In this document: piece by piece, positions 35,001-44,563 of the stretch
Layout: every line of letters starts with the position of its first letter
Position numbering within the stretch: the stretch's first letter is position 1
Assembly (NCBI GenBank): GCA_947498505.1
Contig: CANMKG010000002.1
Coordinates: forward strand, 496,001-560,000
Direction: 5' to 3'
DNA length: 64,000 nt
DNA from: an uncultured Maribacter sp.
GTDB taxonomy: Bacteria; Bacteroidota; Bacteroidia; Flavobacteriales; Flavobacteriaceae
Notes under the pieces: generated by a model
The model's database searches: none
The model's input: the letters and a program-made list of their open reading frames with translations, nothing else
Told to the model about the DNA's origin: nothing
Position numbers and translations under genes: made by a program

Positions 35001-38000
35001 AGCATAGCTGTAGCTAAGAGCAATTCCGCCTAAATCAGTTTCCGTAATCGGAATGTTAATAGATTGGCAGTTTTCGTTTAAATGTAATATACGAGACTCT
35101 ACTTTTTGATTGTTTTTTTCTATAAAAAGGGTTACTGTAAGATTGTTGGAGTTACTAAAAAAAGTTACTTCTGCGTTATCTCCAACATTATACGTGTCTT
35201 TGTCTAATTGAATATGAAATAATTGATTGTCTGCAAGCTTTTTATCCTTATCACTTTGCACAGTAAATTGTATAATATCTTTAACCTGGTTTCCAAACTT
35301 GTCTTTCGTTTTAAGTTCGGCTGTATAAATTCCCGATTCCCATTTTTTAATATTTTTTAACTCAATTTGTGTTGTTTCTTCAGTATTAAAAGCAGACTCT
35401 TGTACAAGTTTTCCTTTTTTCCAATTCTTAGGTAAATGCTCATCTTCGTACGCATCGTTTGGAAATAATTTTTTAAACTCTTGTTTACTCCACCCTTTAT
35501 AATCAGGAGCAGCCCAGGGACGTTGTCTTAATACGCTTTCTGGAGCTTGTAACTTGTATATTTTTAGGTTTCCTTTTGCTGGTATTGGTTGACTGTTTAA
35601 GTTAACTGTAGTTACCGTAATATACTGTTCCTTTTCACGCTTGTTAACAGGGTTCTTAACATAAATGTTTGCATTAATCGCATGGTAACCAACGTAAACA
35701 GTTGTAGTTGTTTCATGCGTTTCTCCATTAATATCAGTTACCGCGGCAGTAATGATATATTGAAATGTGGGTAAATTATTTCTGTCAGATGTGTTATCTG
35801 GAATTGCTTTAAAATTTATACTGTAATTACCAGCGTCGTCTGTTTTGGTTTCTCCATTAGTAATTACCTGAGTTGTAGTAGGCGGATAGTAATGGCTCCA
35901 ATAGTACCATCGCGGGTATTGTGTATTTCTTTGTACGGTATAAGTTACTTTAGCATCAGTAATATTGCTTCCCGCATAAGCCTTTGCCATTCCCGTAACA
36001 GTGATGCTATCGTTAACTTTATAGCTTTCAGTAACAGGGTTAAATAAGGTCTCAAATTTCGGTCTTTTATACTCTTCAACGTTAATATAGTCTCCGTAAT
36101 GGTTTGTTATTTTTTCAGACCTAATTCTCATAGAATATAATCCAGTGAGCCCGTTATTAGGAATTATAAATTCTCCAGAAAAAGAACCATAGTCATTGGA
36201 GATAAATTGCGCTTCTTTAGCCACTTGTCGGTTGGCATCATACAAGGTAACTGTTACTTTTTCTTTTTCCAGAACCTTAGAGCGGTTATCATTTTTCTCT
36301 AGTAAAATTCCTTTAAAATGTAATGGTTGACCAGGCCTGTAGATACTTCTGTCAGTGAATAAAAAAGCCTGGTAATCTATTTTACTGTCTTCGTTGTTTT
36401 GATGATGTTGATATATATATAAATTGTTAAAATGTGCCAGTTCGTTATTTTTATGAACTTCAATATCTACGTCTTGCCACCTTGTTTTTGGTAAAGGTAT
36501 TTTTACGATTCCTTTTTCATTGGTATTATAAGTAGATGAGACAAATGGAGCATTATAGTCTTTTTTGTAACGAATTTTTACTTTAGCATTTGTTATAGGG
36601 TTACCATTATTTCTATGTATTATTTGAAAATTTTGATGCGTTTGCGTTCTGGTTTTTACTAATGCAAAACTAGTAACCTGAATTATTGCAAAACCGAATG
36701 AACTTTTTTGGTTTTCGTTAGGGCTTGCTAAAATTACATAAGAGCCATTTGCAAGTTTTGGCAATAGTATTTCGGTCTTATGCTGTTGAAAATCGTTTTC
36801 GTTTGTTACCGATGTGGACCAACTTTTAACCGAAGGGAGTTTTTTAATGAAATTCAGAATTTTATCCTGTTCATATAGGTGATGCAATTTGTTAATCTCT
36901 TTTTGAGATACAGAATATACTACAAGATTAAGTTTGTTTATATTTTTATATTCTACCAGTAATCGGGAAGGTTTATTTACAGGAATATTTTTTTCAGCTG
37001 AAATGTTTAAGTCTTTGGTTTTAATATCTTCTGCTAAAACGTTACATTTTTTAGCTCCAATACTTTTTGGAAAAAGAGAATTAACTTTTTTACATATTTC
37101 TAAAGCTTCTTTGATTTTATTTCTGTGTTCCGTGTTTTTTTTAGGAGAGTAGGTATTTCCAAGTTGTTGATAAAACAGTCCAATTTCATAACTATATAAT
37201 GCTGATAATTCATTTCCTTTAAATGTGCTTTCAGCATTTTGTAGTGCATCTAAATAATGTTCTTTTTTGGTGTTGAAAATAGCATTTTGATAAACATACT
37301 TTAAACGTTCAATATCTATTTCAACTAATGCCGACTTATCACTATTATTTATATGAAACTTTGTAAGCTCTTGATAAGTTAAAAGAGCTCTTGCTTGTGA
37401 TGAAGTTTTATCTTTTGTAAAAATGTTTACTTTGGAAAAAGTATTTGCATCGGCTAGTAAATTAGTATTTTCAATTTCAAACTTGTCTGCAGGTCTAGTT
37501 ATACCATTTACGGGGTTTTTATAGTAGGCCAAAGCTGTATGCGATAGCAAATCAAAAAGCGTAGGTCGGTATAATATGGAATTTTTTTGTTGGTGTAAAA
37601 TGGAATTGTAATCAGAAATTTTTACTTTTTTGAGTTCTGAACTATTTGTAAGCGAGTTTTCAAAATGAAGGTTTATCTCATGAAATAACGTAGTTAAATC
37701 CCAAGTTCTAAAATCAACATTATCTACCTTGGTTTCAGTTTTTGTTCTATTTAAAAATTGATATTGGTTTTGATTAAAGTATTGGTAATACATTGAGGCT
37801 AAGTAGCTTTCTAAAATGTTTTTAGTAGGGAACTCAGCTTTTTTTATTTCAGACTTAAAATTATTTATAATATGTAATTGAGCGTCTTCCTCTAATATTA
37901 AGGCGTATTTTGAAGCGTATATTAACGCCTTAACTAATTGTGGATTGTTTTTATCTTTTTTTGCTTTACTGATAATACCAGATACGGTTTTGAAAGCCGA

Positions 38001-38129
38001 TTTAGTTAAAGATTGATTTTCAAATTGCTCAACGCTTTTCCACAACGAATCGTATGAATTGTTAGGTTTTTGAGAGTGTATCGTTTGAGCAAAAAGTACT
38101 ATCATGAATATGGTGACAAATTTTTTCAT
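32049..38129 (-). CDS. Alpha-2-macroglobulin family protein with thioester-type motif
   Basis: Very large secreted protein (2026 residues from this start). Seen: signal peptide MKKFVTIFMIVLFAQTIHSQ, an N-terminal helical region, the MG2-type segment DRSIYRPGQPLHFKGILLEK near residue 600, a bait-like region, the A2M domain (KWKLQLLAYTKNL), and PYDCNEQIFSKYYAN with Cys1472 and Gln1475 in the CxEQ arrangement of the thioester site. The alpha-alpha toroid and receptor-binding-like C-terminus follow. Bacterial A2M proteins trap attacking proteases. The usual lipobox is absent. No pbpC partner is adjacent. The ORF track adds 30 residues; ATG at 38147 (MKNFIPMKK) is the other option. Confidence 0.9.
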   Translation of the reverse strand: MKKFVTIFMIVLFAQTIHSQKPNNSYDSLWKSVEQFENQSLTKSAFKTVSGIISKAKKDKNNPQLVKALIYASKYALILEEDAQLHIINNFKSEIKKAEFPTKNILESYLASMYYQYFNQNQYQFLNRTKTETKVDNVDFRTWDLTTLFHEINLHFENSLTNSSELKKVKISDYNSILHQQKNSILYRPTLFDLLSHTALAYYKNPVNGITRPADKFEIENTNLLADANTFSKVNIFTKDKTSSQARALLTYQELTKFHINNSDKSALVEIDIERLKYVYQNAIFNTKKEHYLDALQNAESTFKGNELSALYSYEIGLFYQQLGNTYSPKKNTEHRNKIKEALEICKKVNSLFPKSIGAKKCNVLAEDIKTKDLNISAEKNIPVNKPSRLLVEYKNINKLNLVVYSVSQKEINKLHHLYEQDKILNFIKKLPSVKSWSTSVTNENDFQQHKTEILLPKLANGSYVILASPNENQKSSFGFAIIQVTSFALVKTRTQTHQNFQIIHRNNGNPITNAKVKIRYKKDYNAPFVSSTYNTNEKGIVKIPLPKTRWQDVDIEVHKNNELAHFNNLYIYQHHQNNEDSKIDYQAFLFTDRSIYRPGQPLHFKGILLEKNDNRSKVLEKEKVTVTLYDANRQVAKEAQFISNDYGSFSGEFIIPNNGLTGLYSMRIRSEKITNHYGDYINVEEYKRPKFETLFNPVTESYKVNDSITVTGMAKAYAGSNITDAKVTYTVQRNTQYPRWYYWSHYYPPTTTQVITNGETKTDDAGNYSINFKAIPDNTSDRNNLPTFQYIITAAVTDINGETHETTTTVYVGYHAINANIYVKNPVNKREKEQYITVTTVNLNSQPIPAKGNLKIYKLQAPESVLRQRPWAAPDYKGWSKQEFKKLFPNDAYEDEHLPKNWKKGKLVQESAFNTEETTQIELKNIKKWESGIYTAELKTKDKFGNQVKDIIQFTVQSDKDKKLADNQLFHIQLDKDTYNVGDNAEVTFFSNSNNLTVTLFIEKNNQKVESRILHLNENCQSINIPITETDLGGIALSYSYAAYNSYASGKERLNIPFPSTQLQIETSTFRNKMQPGTDETWAFKIKGPQGDKVTAEILASMYDTSLDQFTSHHWGFQPISQPYFYGTISTDAHNSFGIESFRMHTQFNNRLYYENQSFDSFNWFGLYFGQNRHRGLYSKKVMRTAAVTSVPEEAMEMEADMGSLDEIVTVESGEAQKEGVPGSIETSKNVSTSYNVQIRKNLQETAFFFPHLQTDKEGNVSFSFTTPEALTKWKLQLLAYTKNLESATTTLESITQKELMVTPNVPRFLREGDAITISTKIANLTNNVLSGKATLKLTDVLSNKDVTSSIITSEINQTFKVDSAGNTQVSWKLEIPEGLQAVQYTIIAKAGDYSDGEQNVLPVLTNRMLVTETLPMWIRGNQTKTFRLNKLKNNKSTTLTHHKLSLEITSNPAWYAIQALPYLMEYPYDCNEQIFSKYYANTLASYIANANPRIQNVFNQWASSTGSVTALISNLEKNQELKSILIQETPWLRDAQSETEQKKRIALLFNLNKMKNEQMHAIHKLEKNQLSSGAWSWFKGGRENRFITQHIAIGFGHLNKISTSHNLVSSSINGKIKDNQMLKKAIAYLDEQFISEYERMKKYSSDINKDHLSHTQLHYLYMRSFFTEIPTSKKVEKISNYYLGQAQKYWTSRNLYSKGLIALTLFRNNNTKTAFKVIRALKENSITSQELGMYWKENENSWYWHQAPIETQSLLIEAFSEIENDPKTIDNLKIWLLKNKQTNQWKTTKATTNAIYALLLKGSDWLSVSDAVDVQIGGKTIDSSILEDVKIEAGTGYYKTSWKKTEIKPEMAEVTLTKKGKGIAWGALYWQYFENLDKITSAETPLRLSKKLFIKRNTATGEVLSEISEETTVKVGDLVRIRIELKADRPMEFVHMKDMRAAGFEPTSVLSKYKWQDGLGYYESTKDASTNFFFDYLPKGIFVFEYDLRVNNAGNFSNGITTIQSMYAPEFSSHSEGITVSIKN

Positions 38130-38245
38130 CGGGATGAAGTTTTTCATTATTATAAAACTACGCAACAAATATGCCACCAGAAGAATAATATTACAATTAA
38201 TAATGAGTAAAGTGGTCATATTAATTCGTAATCAGGACAAAAAAA

Positions 38246-38265
38246 CTCCTAACGAAAATTAGGAG
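38246..38265 (-). terminator. Terminator after the adhesin-PorP-OmpA operon
   Basis: 7-bp stem CTCCTAA / TTAGGAG with a 6-nt loop; on the minus strand followed by GTTTTTTTGTCC-like U-tract. It lies between the ompA-like stop codon and the macroglobulin gene. Confidence 0.75.
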
Positions 38266-38299
38266 CCTTTGATTAATGGTTATTGGTTGTGTTTAAAAT

Positions 38300-40462
38300 T
38301 TAATCCCATTTGATAATAGTAAATTCGCATCTACGATTAAGTTCATGTTGCTGTTCTGAACAAGAATCTTCGGTTTCGCACTTAACTAGAGGTTTTGATT
38401 CTCCATAACCTTTTGCGGTAATACGTTTTTCTGAAATGCCTTGTGAAACCAGATATTCTAGAACCGAATTTGACCTTTTTTGGGATAAATCACGGTTATA
38501 ACGATTATTACCTCGAATATCAGTATGTGTTCCGATTTCTAGATGTATACCTGGGTTGTTTTTTAGTAGTGTGACAATTTCGTCTAATTTTTCTTTAGAT
38601 TCTAGTCTTATGTACCATAGGTCATAATCAAACCTAACTTTTGATTCTGATTTAATTATAATAGCGTTATTAGTTTTTTCTATTAACGGCTCTTTTTTAA
38701 TTACGTTTTCAATGCGCTTAAGGCGTTCCTGCTCTTTTTGTTGATTTTCTCTTTCAATTCGAACAAGTTCTTGTTCTTTTTCTTTTTGCGCTTTTTCTTT
38801 AAGGCGTTTTTCTTCAGCAATTCTTTCGTCCTCGGCTAATTGAGCTTTACGTTGTTTTTCTGCCTCAATACGTTTTTGTTCTTCTGCTTTTTTCTTTTCA
38901 ATTTCGGCGATAGAAATCAAATGTAAAGAACCATCTTTTATACTATTTCTTACTTTATCGGTTAGAACATTTTTAGAATTGTCGTTATATCCATTTTTTC
39001 TAGCCTTAATGGTATATTGATTTTCGCAGTCAACATTAAATTTAAATGAAGCATCGTTATTTGTTTTTACAGAAGATACTAGTTTAGCATCTGCATTGTA
39101 TATATCTACGATAGAAAAGGGTATAGGTAAATTTGTTGTTTTGTCTGTAATTGTTCCAGCAATAAATTGACCGCAATCTTCAATAATCAATGGTTTAGTT
39201 ATTTTAAACTCATAAATATCGTCACCACCCATTCCGCCAGGTCGGTTTGAGGCGAAAAAGCCATTTTGTTCAGTATCAACGCTAAATGCAAAATCGTCAT
39301 AACCACCATTTAAAGGTTTTCCTGCATTATTGGGTTTTTGAAATGTATTATTTTTAGATTCTGAAACAAAAATGTCTAGTAAACCAAAGCCTGCATGTCC
39401 GTTTGATGAAAAGTATAAGTTATTGTCTTTATCAATAAAAGGGAACTGTTCTTTTTTTGGAGTATTGATAGTTTTACCTAAATTTTTTGGTAAACCAAAT
39501 TTTCCACTTGTATCAATTGAGACTTCATAAATATCAAAAGAACCATAACCATCTGGTCTGTCGGAAGCAAAATACATTTTAGTATTACTGGCATTTAAAG
39601 TAGGATGTTCATTAGAAAAATCGTCACTATTAAAGTGTAATTCGGTAATGTTTTTCCATTCATTTTCAATCCATTCTGCCTTGTATATTTTTAAGTTAGA
39701 AATTTTATTTCCATCAGTTTTTTTCTTCCCCTTTGTAAAATTATTACGAGTAAAATAAATGGTTTTTCTATCGTTGGTTATAGCAAAAGTAGCCTCATGC
39801 ATTTTGGTGTTAATGTTTTTAGAAAAAGGGATACTAACACTATCACCTAAAGCTAACTTATCAACCGAATGAGCATACATATCTAAATAGTTCTCACTGT
39901 TCCATCTATATACTTTACTTAAAATAGGTTTTGCATTTTTTTTGGAAGCCGCGTATACAATTGTGCTATCTACTTTTGCTGCTCCAAATTCTGAATATTT
40001 AGTATTTAAGGGTAAATTTTCAATTTTAAAACGGTTACCAATAGCATCTACGTTTTCTAAATGTTTAAGTTCGGCTTTTAATTTTTCAACTTTAACAGTA
40101 TCGTTTTTTGACCCATAATAGTCCATTAATATTTGCGTAGCCTCTTCATATTCACCAATTGCTTTAAGTGTTTGACTGTATTTAAAGAAGTAACTTTCGT
40201 CTATGTTTTCACTGTAAACAGTGGTCAGGTACGAAAACCATTTTGCTGCTTTAGAAAGTTGATAAGTGTTGTAATAACTATCAGCTAGATTTTTTACCAC
40301 AGCTGAACTTTTGTTTGATTTTGCAATTTCTTCGTAAAGAGGAATTGCATCACCGTAAAATGCTCTGTTAAAGTAATTGTGCGCACGTTGTACATCTTGT
40401 TGGCCTATCGCTGAGATTTGTAGTAACCCTACAAAACATATAAATAAAACTGTTTTTTTCAT
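38300..40462 (-). CDS. OmpA family protein with TPR, beta-propeller and carboxypeptidase-regulatory domains
   Basis: Outer-membrane/periplasmic protein of 720 residues. Domains in order: signal peptide (ending AIGQ), TPR-like helices (about 30-130), WD40/PD40-type propeller repeats such as MYFASDRPDGYGSFDIYEV and YFSSNGHAGFGLLDIF (about 170-420), a CarboxypepD_reg-like domain (FIAGTITDKTTNLPIPFSIV), a long Lys/Glu coiled coil, and a C-terminal OmpA domain with GTHTDIRGNNRYNRDLSQKR. This order is the one described for PorE of the T9SS and its many paralogues. It should bind peptidoglycan and hold the PorP-like partner encoded 13 bp upstream. The ORF-track start is 13 residues too long. Confidence 0.9.
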   Translation of the reverse strand: MKKTVLFICFVGLLQISAIGQQDVQRAHNYFNRAFYGDAIPLYEEIAKSNKSSAVVKNLADSYYNTYQLSKAAKWFSYLTTVYSENIDESYFFKYSQTLKAIGEYEEATQILMDYYGSKNDTVKVEKLKAELKHLENVDAIGNRFKIENLPLNTKYSEFGAAKVDSTIVYAASKKNAKPILSKVYRWNSENYLDMYAHSVDKLALGDSVSIPFSKNINTKMHEATFAITNDRKTIYFTRNNFTKGKKKTDGNKISNLKIYKAEWIENEWKNITELHFNSDDFSNEHPTLNASNTKMYFASDRPDGYGSFDIYEVSIDTSGKFGLPKNLGKTINTPKKEQFPFIDKDNNLYFSSNGHAGFGLLDIFVSESKNNTFQKPNNAGKPLNGGYDDFAFSVDTEQNGFFASNRPGGMGGDDIYEFKITKPLIIEDCGQFIAGTITDKTTNLPIPFSIVDIYNADAKLVSSVKTNNDASFKFNVDCENQYTIKARKNGYNDNSKNVLTDKVRNSIKDGSLHLISIAEIEKKKAEEQKRIEAEKQRKAQLAEDERIAEEKRLKEKAQKEKEQELVRIERENQQKEQERLKRIENVIKKEPLIEKTNNAIIIKSESKVRFDYDLWYIRLESKEKLDEIVTLLKNNPGIHLEIGTHTDIRGNNRYNRDLSQKRSNSVLEYLVSQGISEKRITAKGYGESKPLVKCETEDSCSEQQHELNRRCEFTIIKWD

Positions 40463-40475
40463 AACGTATATTGTT

Positions 40476-41414
40476 TTAGTAGAATCTAGGAGATTTATCA
40501 TACCCTTTTCGAAGACCTAAAAGGTCTAAATCAAAAAGTGCAAAAATTTCGTGTGAACCAGAGCTAAACTCCCCTAAATTAGAAAGTGTATAATCGTAGG
40601 CATAACCAATTCTAATAGCAGGAAGCACTTTAATGTTAAACATGGCATTTACCGAGTCATCAAGACGGTAAGCTATACCAGCTTCAAACTTATCATTTAA
40701 GAGCACGTTTAGTCCAGCATCAAAGGAAATTGGTGAACCTTTTACAGCTTTTGCCAAAATGGAAGGCTTTAATTTAAGATTTGGATTTAATTGATAAACA
40801 TAGCCAGCGGTTAAAAATACGTGCATTTCCTCAGAACCTAGACGAGTAACCCCATCTTTGTCACTTAAATGTTTTGTTGATAAAAGATTAGGTATAGATA
40901 ACCCAATATAAAGTTCTTCTCTATGATAAAAAGCACCGATACCAATGTTAGGGAAAATGGTATTATTATCATTTCTAAAGGCAACATCATCTTGTAATTC
41001 GGGTAGAATTAAATTAGTAAAGTTGGTCGTGAAGTTGGTAATACCAGCTTTTAGACCTAATGCAATACTATTTTTATCATCTAATTTTAAGTTGTACGCG
41101 AAATCTGCGAAGATGTTATTTTCTTTTACTACACCGTCGCCTATATTATCACTAACGAATGAAATACCTGCTTCGACTTTTTCAGTTAGAGCAGCATGTG
41201 CAAAAAAGGTCATGGTTTTTGGTCCACCAACAGCGGAAACCCATTGCGACCGATAAAGAGTTCCTAGGTTTAAAAGCCCAATATCGTTTGTAGTGTAAGC
41301 AGGGTTAATAATGCTCATATTATACATGTATTGAGAATATTGAGGGTCCTGTTGACCTTTCAGAGTATACTGAATAAGGCAAAAGAAGAATATATATACA
41401 AGTGTTTTCTTCAT
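40476..41414 (-). CDS. Type IX secretion system membrane protein, PorP/SprF family
   Basis: Outer-membrane beta-barrel of 312 residues. Seen: signal peptide ending LKGQ, then the family opening DPQYSQYMYNMSIINPAYT, and GLLNLGTLYRSQWVSAVGGPKTMTFFAHA, hallmarks of the PorP/SprF family (TIGR03519). SprF-like proteins attach or help export the type B cargo encoded beside them. Here the upstream gene is such a cargo, 29 bp away, so this is a cargo-dedicated copy rather than the core PorP. Confidence 0.93.
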   Translation of the reverse strand: MKKTLVYIFFFCLIQYTLKGQQDPQYSQYMYNMSIINPAYTTNDIGLLNLGTLYRSQWVSAVGGPKTMTFFAHAALTEKVEAGISFVSDNIGDGVVKENNIFADFAYNLKLDDKNSIALGLKAGITNFTTNFTNLILPELQDDVAFRNDNNTIFPNIGIGAFYHREELYIGLSIPNLLSTKHLSDKDGVTRLGSEEMHVFLTAGYVYQLNPNLKLKPSILAKAVKGSPISFDAGLNVLLNDKFEAGIAYRLDDSVNAMFNIKVLPAIRIGYAYDYTLSNLGEFSSGSHEIFALFDLDLLGLRKGYDKSPRFY

Positions 41415-41443
41415 TGTATTTTAATTAAATGGCTAGCGTTGTT

Positions 41444-44332
41444 TTATCTGTTTAGGTAAAGTCTTCCTTGAGTTGGTTTAAAACCTTCTTTATTATAATT
41501 TATGATATAAAAGTAAACTCCGTTTGGAGCAATTTTACCACCAGTTGCGGTACCATCCCATTTAGGTTTAGAGATATTTCCGATAAACATTTGGTTACCA
41601 TATCTATTAACAATTTCAAGTGTAAATTCAGGAAAAATAGTACCTATGTTTGGTACGTGAAAAGTATCATTATCTCCATCTCCATTAGGAGAAAAGGCCT
41701 CTGGTATAAAGAAATTATAATCCTCTGGATTACAACTGCTGAGGTCTACAGTTACGGCTACTCTTTGAGGGTTTCTACATCCCGTAATAGGGTTAAAACT
41801 TTCTGCATAGTAGGTCATTTCTGTAACCAAAGGTGTGTTGAAATCTAACGGTGTACCATTATCTGGTTCGTCGTACCAAAAAATGTCATAACTATTCATA
41901 GACTCTAGCGCTCTTAAATCTTCGACTGTAGGATTATCTAAACCACAAATCTCTAAAGTTGTAAATGCTATAGAGGCTGGTTCTAGAGTATGTACGGTTG
42001 GAATAACTTCAAGCCGAGCGGTACTATGGCAGCTATCTGTAGTTTCAGTACTTGCAAAATAACTAACACCATTACTTAAAATAGTAGTATTATCTAAAAG
42101 GTTTCCTCCAGAAGAAGTATCATACCACACTACATTTTCACCGTTACTTACATTAATAACAAGATCCGTTAAAGTGGCGTTTTCAGCCTCACAAAATTCT
42201 GGAGTTATATTTGCAGCGGTTGGTGCTGAAGGATTAGAAAGAGTAACTATTACCTGAACCCTATCAGAACCTTCGCAGTTATTGCTTAAATCGGTATTCG
42301 AAATAAAATAGTCTTCACCATCAACTAAAAGTGTTGTAATGGGAAGAATGTTTAAGTCTGTAGCTGTGTCATAGAACAAAATAGTACCATTGGCACTTAC
42401 ATTTATATCTTCAAGCGTTGGTCCAGAGGGATAATTATTTAAACAAAAAGTTTGTAACGCATCAGCAGTTGGAGCTGCTGGTGTTCCCATTCGTGCAAAG
42501 TTTTCTGTAAGTTCAAAATCAAAAACTACTCTACATGGTGTAGTATCGTTTTGCGAACTTCGGACTCTTACCGTGTAATTACCTTCAGGTAAAGCTGATG
42601 CATCAATTTGATAATTTGCTGTTCCGCCTGTAAAGTTTATACTATTTTCAGTTAAAATATTATTTGTAGCCTGTTCTATAACGTCATATTCTATGCTATA
42701 CGTGCCATCTCCTAGTATCGGAGCATCAATAATTACATCAATTTGCGATGCATTACAATTGTTATCAACCAGTAGGTCTAAATCAATTTCTGATGGAGTA
42801 GGTATTATAGTTACTGATGTACTTAGTTGACAACTTAAATCTATACCGTCTTCAATATCAAAAGTAATATCGTAGTCTCCACCGTTGGTAAAATTTGATC
42901 CAGGTATGATTAAGTTTCCTGTTCCATTGGTGAAATTTACATCGCCAGAAAGTAAGGTGTTGTTATTGTCTGGATTTGTGATTGCATAATTTATAGTATG
43001 TGTTAAGTTGGATAAAACCAGTGATGAGTTAAAAATGTTACTTAAACTAACAACAACATCAGTATCTACGCATGTGTCTGGAGCAGAGGCGGAAGGATTT
43101 GAAACAAAAAATGAAACACTAGGTACTAGTATAGTGGCACATACGTCCCGTGTTGGAGATGTTCCTCTAATGCTGCTGATACTTAAGGTTAAATTTTGAT
43201 TTGTTGGAGTATTGTTTTTGTCTAAAATGAATGATGCAGTTCCATTACTAAAGGTTGCCGATGCAGGGGCTGGTTCTGCAGATGTTCCTGCATAGCCGTA
43301 TGAAATGTTGTAAACACCATCTGGTAATAATATTTGGTTGTATGCTAGCTCTACAATATAATCATCTTGTGAAACGCAATAATTTTCCGCCTCCATTGTG
43401 CCTTCAAGGGTAGGAAGAATCACAACTCTAACCGTGGTATGCTGTTCTTCACAAACAGGGTGATACGGTGAAGGAAATACACTATAAGTAAATGAGTAAT
43501 TTCCAACACCATGAGTGTTGTATATATCTTGAATGTCAACTATATTATCTGAGAGGTCACTTAATTGATTTGTACTTGCCTCTGACCAGGTGCCTTGTAT
43601 ATCTTCATCAACCAATAAAGAGTTTAAGTTAAAATGGGTATACCCAGATAAATCTTCATAGTTACATAAGGTTAAATCGGAACCTGTACCTGATTGAGCT
43701 CTTGGGTGAACTTCTAGTTTAACGGTAACAGAAGTTTCCAAACAACTACCAACCTGACCAACGGTATAAGTAAAAATATATTCACCAGGGCCTGCCTCTG
43801 AAGCGTCAAAAGTGTCGCCATTTAAAAAACCTGTTGCGGTAGAAGGGTCTTCTTCCCACAAACCGTTTACATCAGGTACTTTTCCATCTAAATCATCTCC
43901 AATAAATCCGTTCATATCTACAAATGCATTGCTACTACATGCATTAGCACTACCATCTATATTATCAATTCCAGCATATCCTCCTAAATCAATAGTAATT
44001 ACAGCTGACTGACCGCAGGAAGCATTGGTGTACGTAAATTCATGAGTTCCTGCACTATTTACACGCCATAAATCTAGTTCTCCTGTGACTCTGTTTAAAG
44101 CAAAAAAGTTAGCAGGGTTAGTAGTACTCCATATACCTCCGGGAGTTCCATTGAATCCAGGTACAGAAAAAAGGTCGTACTGTTGATTGTCAACATCAGA
44201 AAATTTATCGCAAATAGTAATGGTAACATCATTTCCTGCGCATTGAGCAGATAAGAAAACAACATTGGAAAAAACAAGTATGAAAAAAAACCATTTTAAA
44301 TTAAAAATGGATAATGTTTTAAAAAAACTCAT
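41444..44332 (-). CDS. Large secreted adhesin-like protein with T9SS type B C-terminal sorting domain
   Basis: Cell-surface protein of 962 residues. Seen: signal peptide (FFFILVFSNVVFLSAQ), a series of Ig/PKD-like units with paired cysteines (for example DVTITICDKFSD, SGTGSDLTLCNYEDL and repeated SYFASTETTDSCHS-type ends), and a C-terminal gliding_CHU_C domain: FIPEAFSPNGDGDNDTFHV ... NRYGNQMFIGN ... PNGVYFYIINY (TIGR04131). It should be exported by the T9SS and held on the surface with its PorP/SprF partner. A role in adhesion or gliding is an inference from this family. Confidence 0.92.
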   Translation of the reverse strand: MSFFKTLSIFNLKWFFFILVFSNVVFLSAQCAGNDVTITICDKFSDVDNQQYDLFSVPGFNGTPGGIWSTTNPANFFALNRVTGELDLWRVNSAGTHEFTYTNASCGQSAVITIDLGGYAGIDNIDGSANACSSNAFVDMNGFIGDDLDGKVPDVNGLWEEDPSTATGFLNGDTFDASEAGPGEYIFTYTVGQVGSCLETSVTVKLEVHPRAQSGTGSDLTLCNYEDLSGYTHFNLNSLLVDEDIQGTWSEASTNQLSDLSDNIVDIQDIYNTHGVGNYSFTYSVFPSPYHPVCEEQHTTVRVVILPTLEGTMEAENYCVSQDDYIVELAYNQILLPDGVYNISYGYAGTSAEPAPASATFSNGTASFILDKNNTPTNQNLTLSISSIRGTSPTRDVCATILVPSVSFFVSNPSASAPDTCVDTDVVVSLSNIFNSSLVLSNLTHTINYAITNPDNNNTLLSGDVNFTNGTGNLIIPGSNFTNGGDYDITFDIEDGIDLSCQLSTSVTIIPTPSEIDLDLLVDNNCNASQIDVIIDAPILGDGTYSIEYDVIEQATNNILTENSINFTGGTANYQIDASALPEGNYTVRVRSSQNDTTPCRVVFDFELTENFARMGTPAAPTADALQTFCLNNYPSGPTLEDINVSANGTILFYDTATDLNILPITTLLVDGEDYFISNTDLSNNCEGSDRVQVIVTLSNPSAPTAANITPEFCEAENATLTDLVINVSNGENVVWYDTSSGGNLLDNTTILSNGVSYFASTETTDSCHSTARLEVIPTVHTLEPASIAFTTLEICGLDNPTVEDLRALESMNSYDIFWYDEPDNGTPLDFNTPLVTEMTYYAESFNPITGCRNPQRVAVTVDLSSCNPEDYNFFIPEAFSPNGDGDNDTFHVPNIGTIFPEFTLEIVNRYGNQMFIGNISKPKWDGTATGGKIAPNGVYFYIINYNKEGFKPTQGRLYLNR

Positions 44333-44537
44333 GTGTAATTGGTTAATGTATGTTTTAACAGAAAATTAAAAATATTGGAGCTATTTAATTTGAAGAAAAC
44401 ATTGTTGTGAAATCCTATAGACTTATGTGTTAAATGAAATATTTAGTGTGTTAAAGGGCATGTAAAAAATGCATTTTGTCGATAAATAGTAGTAAATATT
44501 GATGTTACGATGTCTTTAAAATGCGCTTTGGTATCAT

Positions 44538-44545
44538 TATCTTTG
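44538..44545 (+). promoter_or_regulatory. Possible -7 element for the Mur ligase gene
   Basis: TATCTTTG matches TAnnTTTG 18 bp before the start codon. The remainder of the 231-bp intergenic gap is AT-rich; nothing else was recognised. Confidence 0.4.
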
Positions 44546-44563
44546 AAGCTTAATTTATACTAA

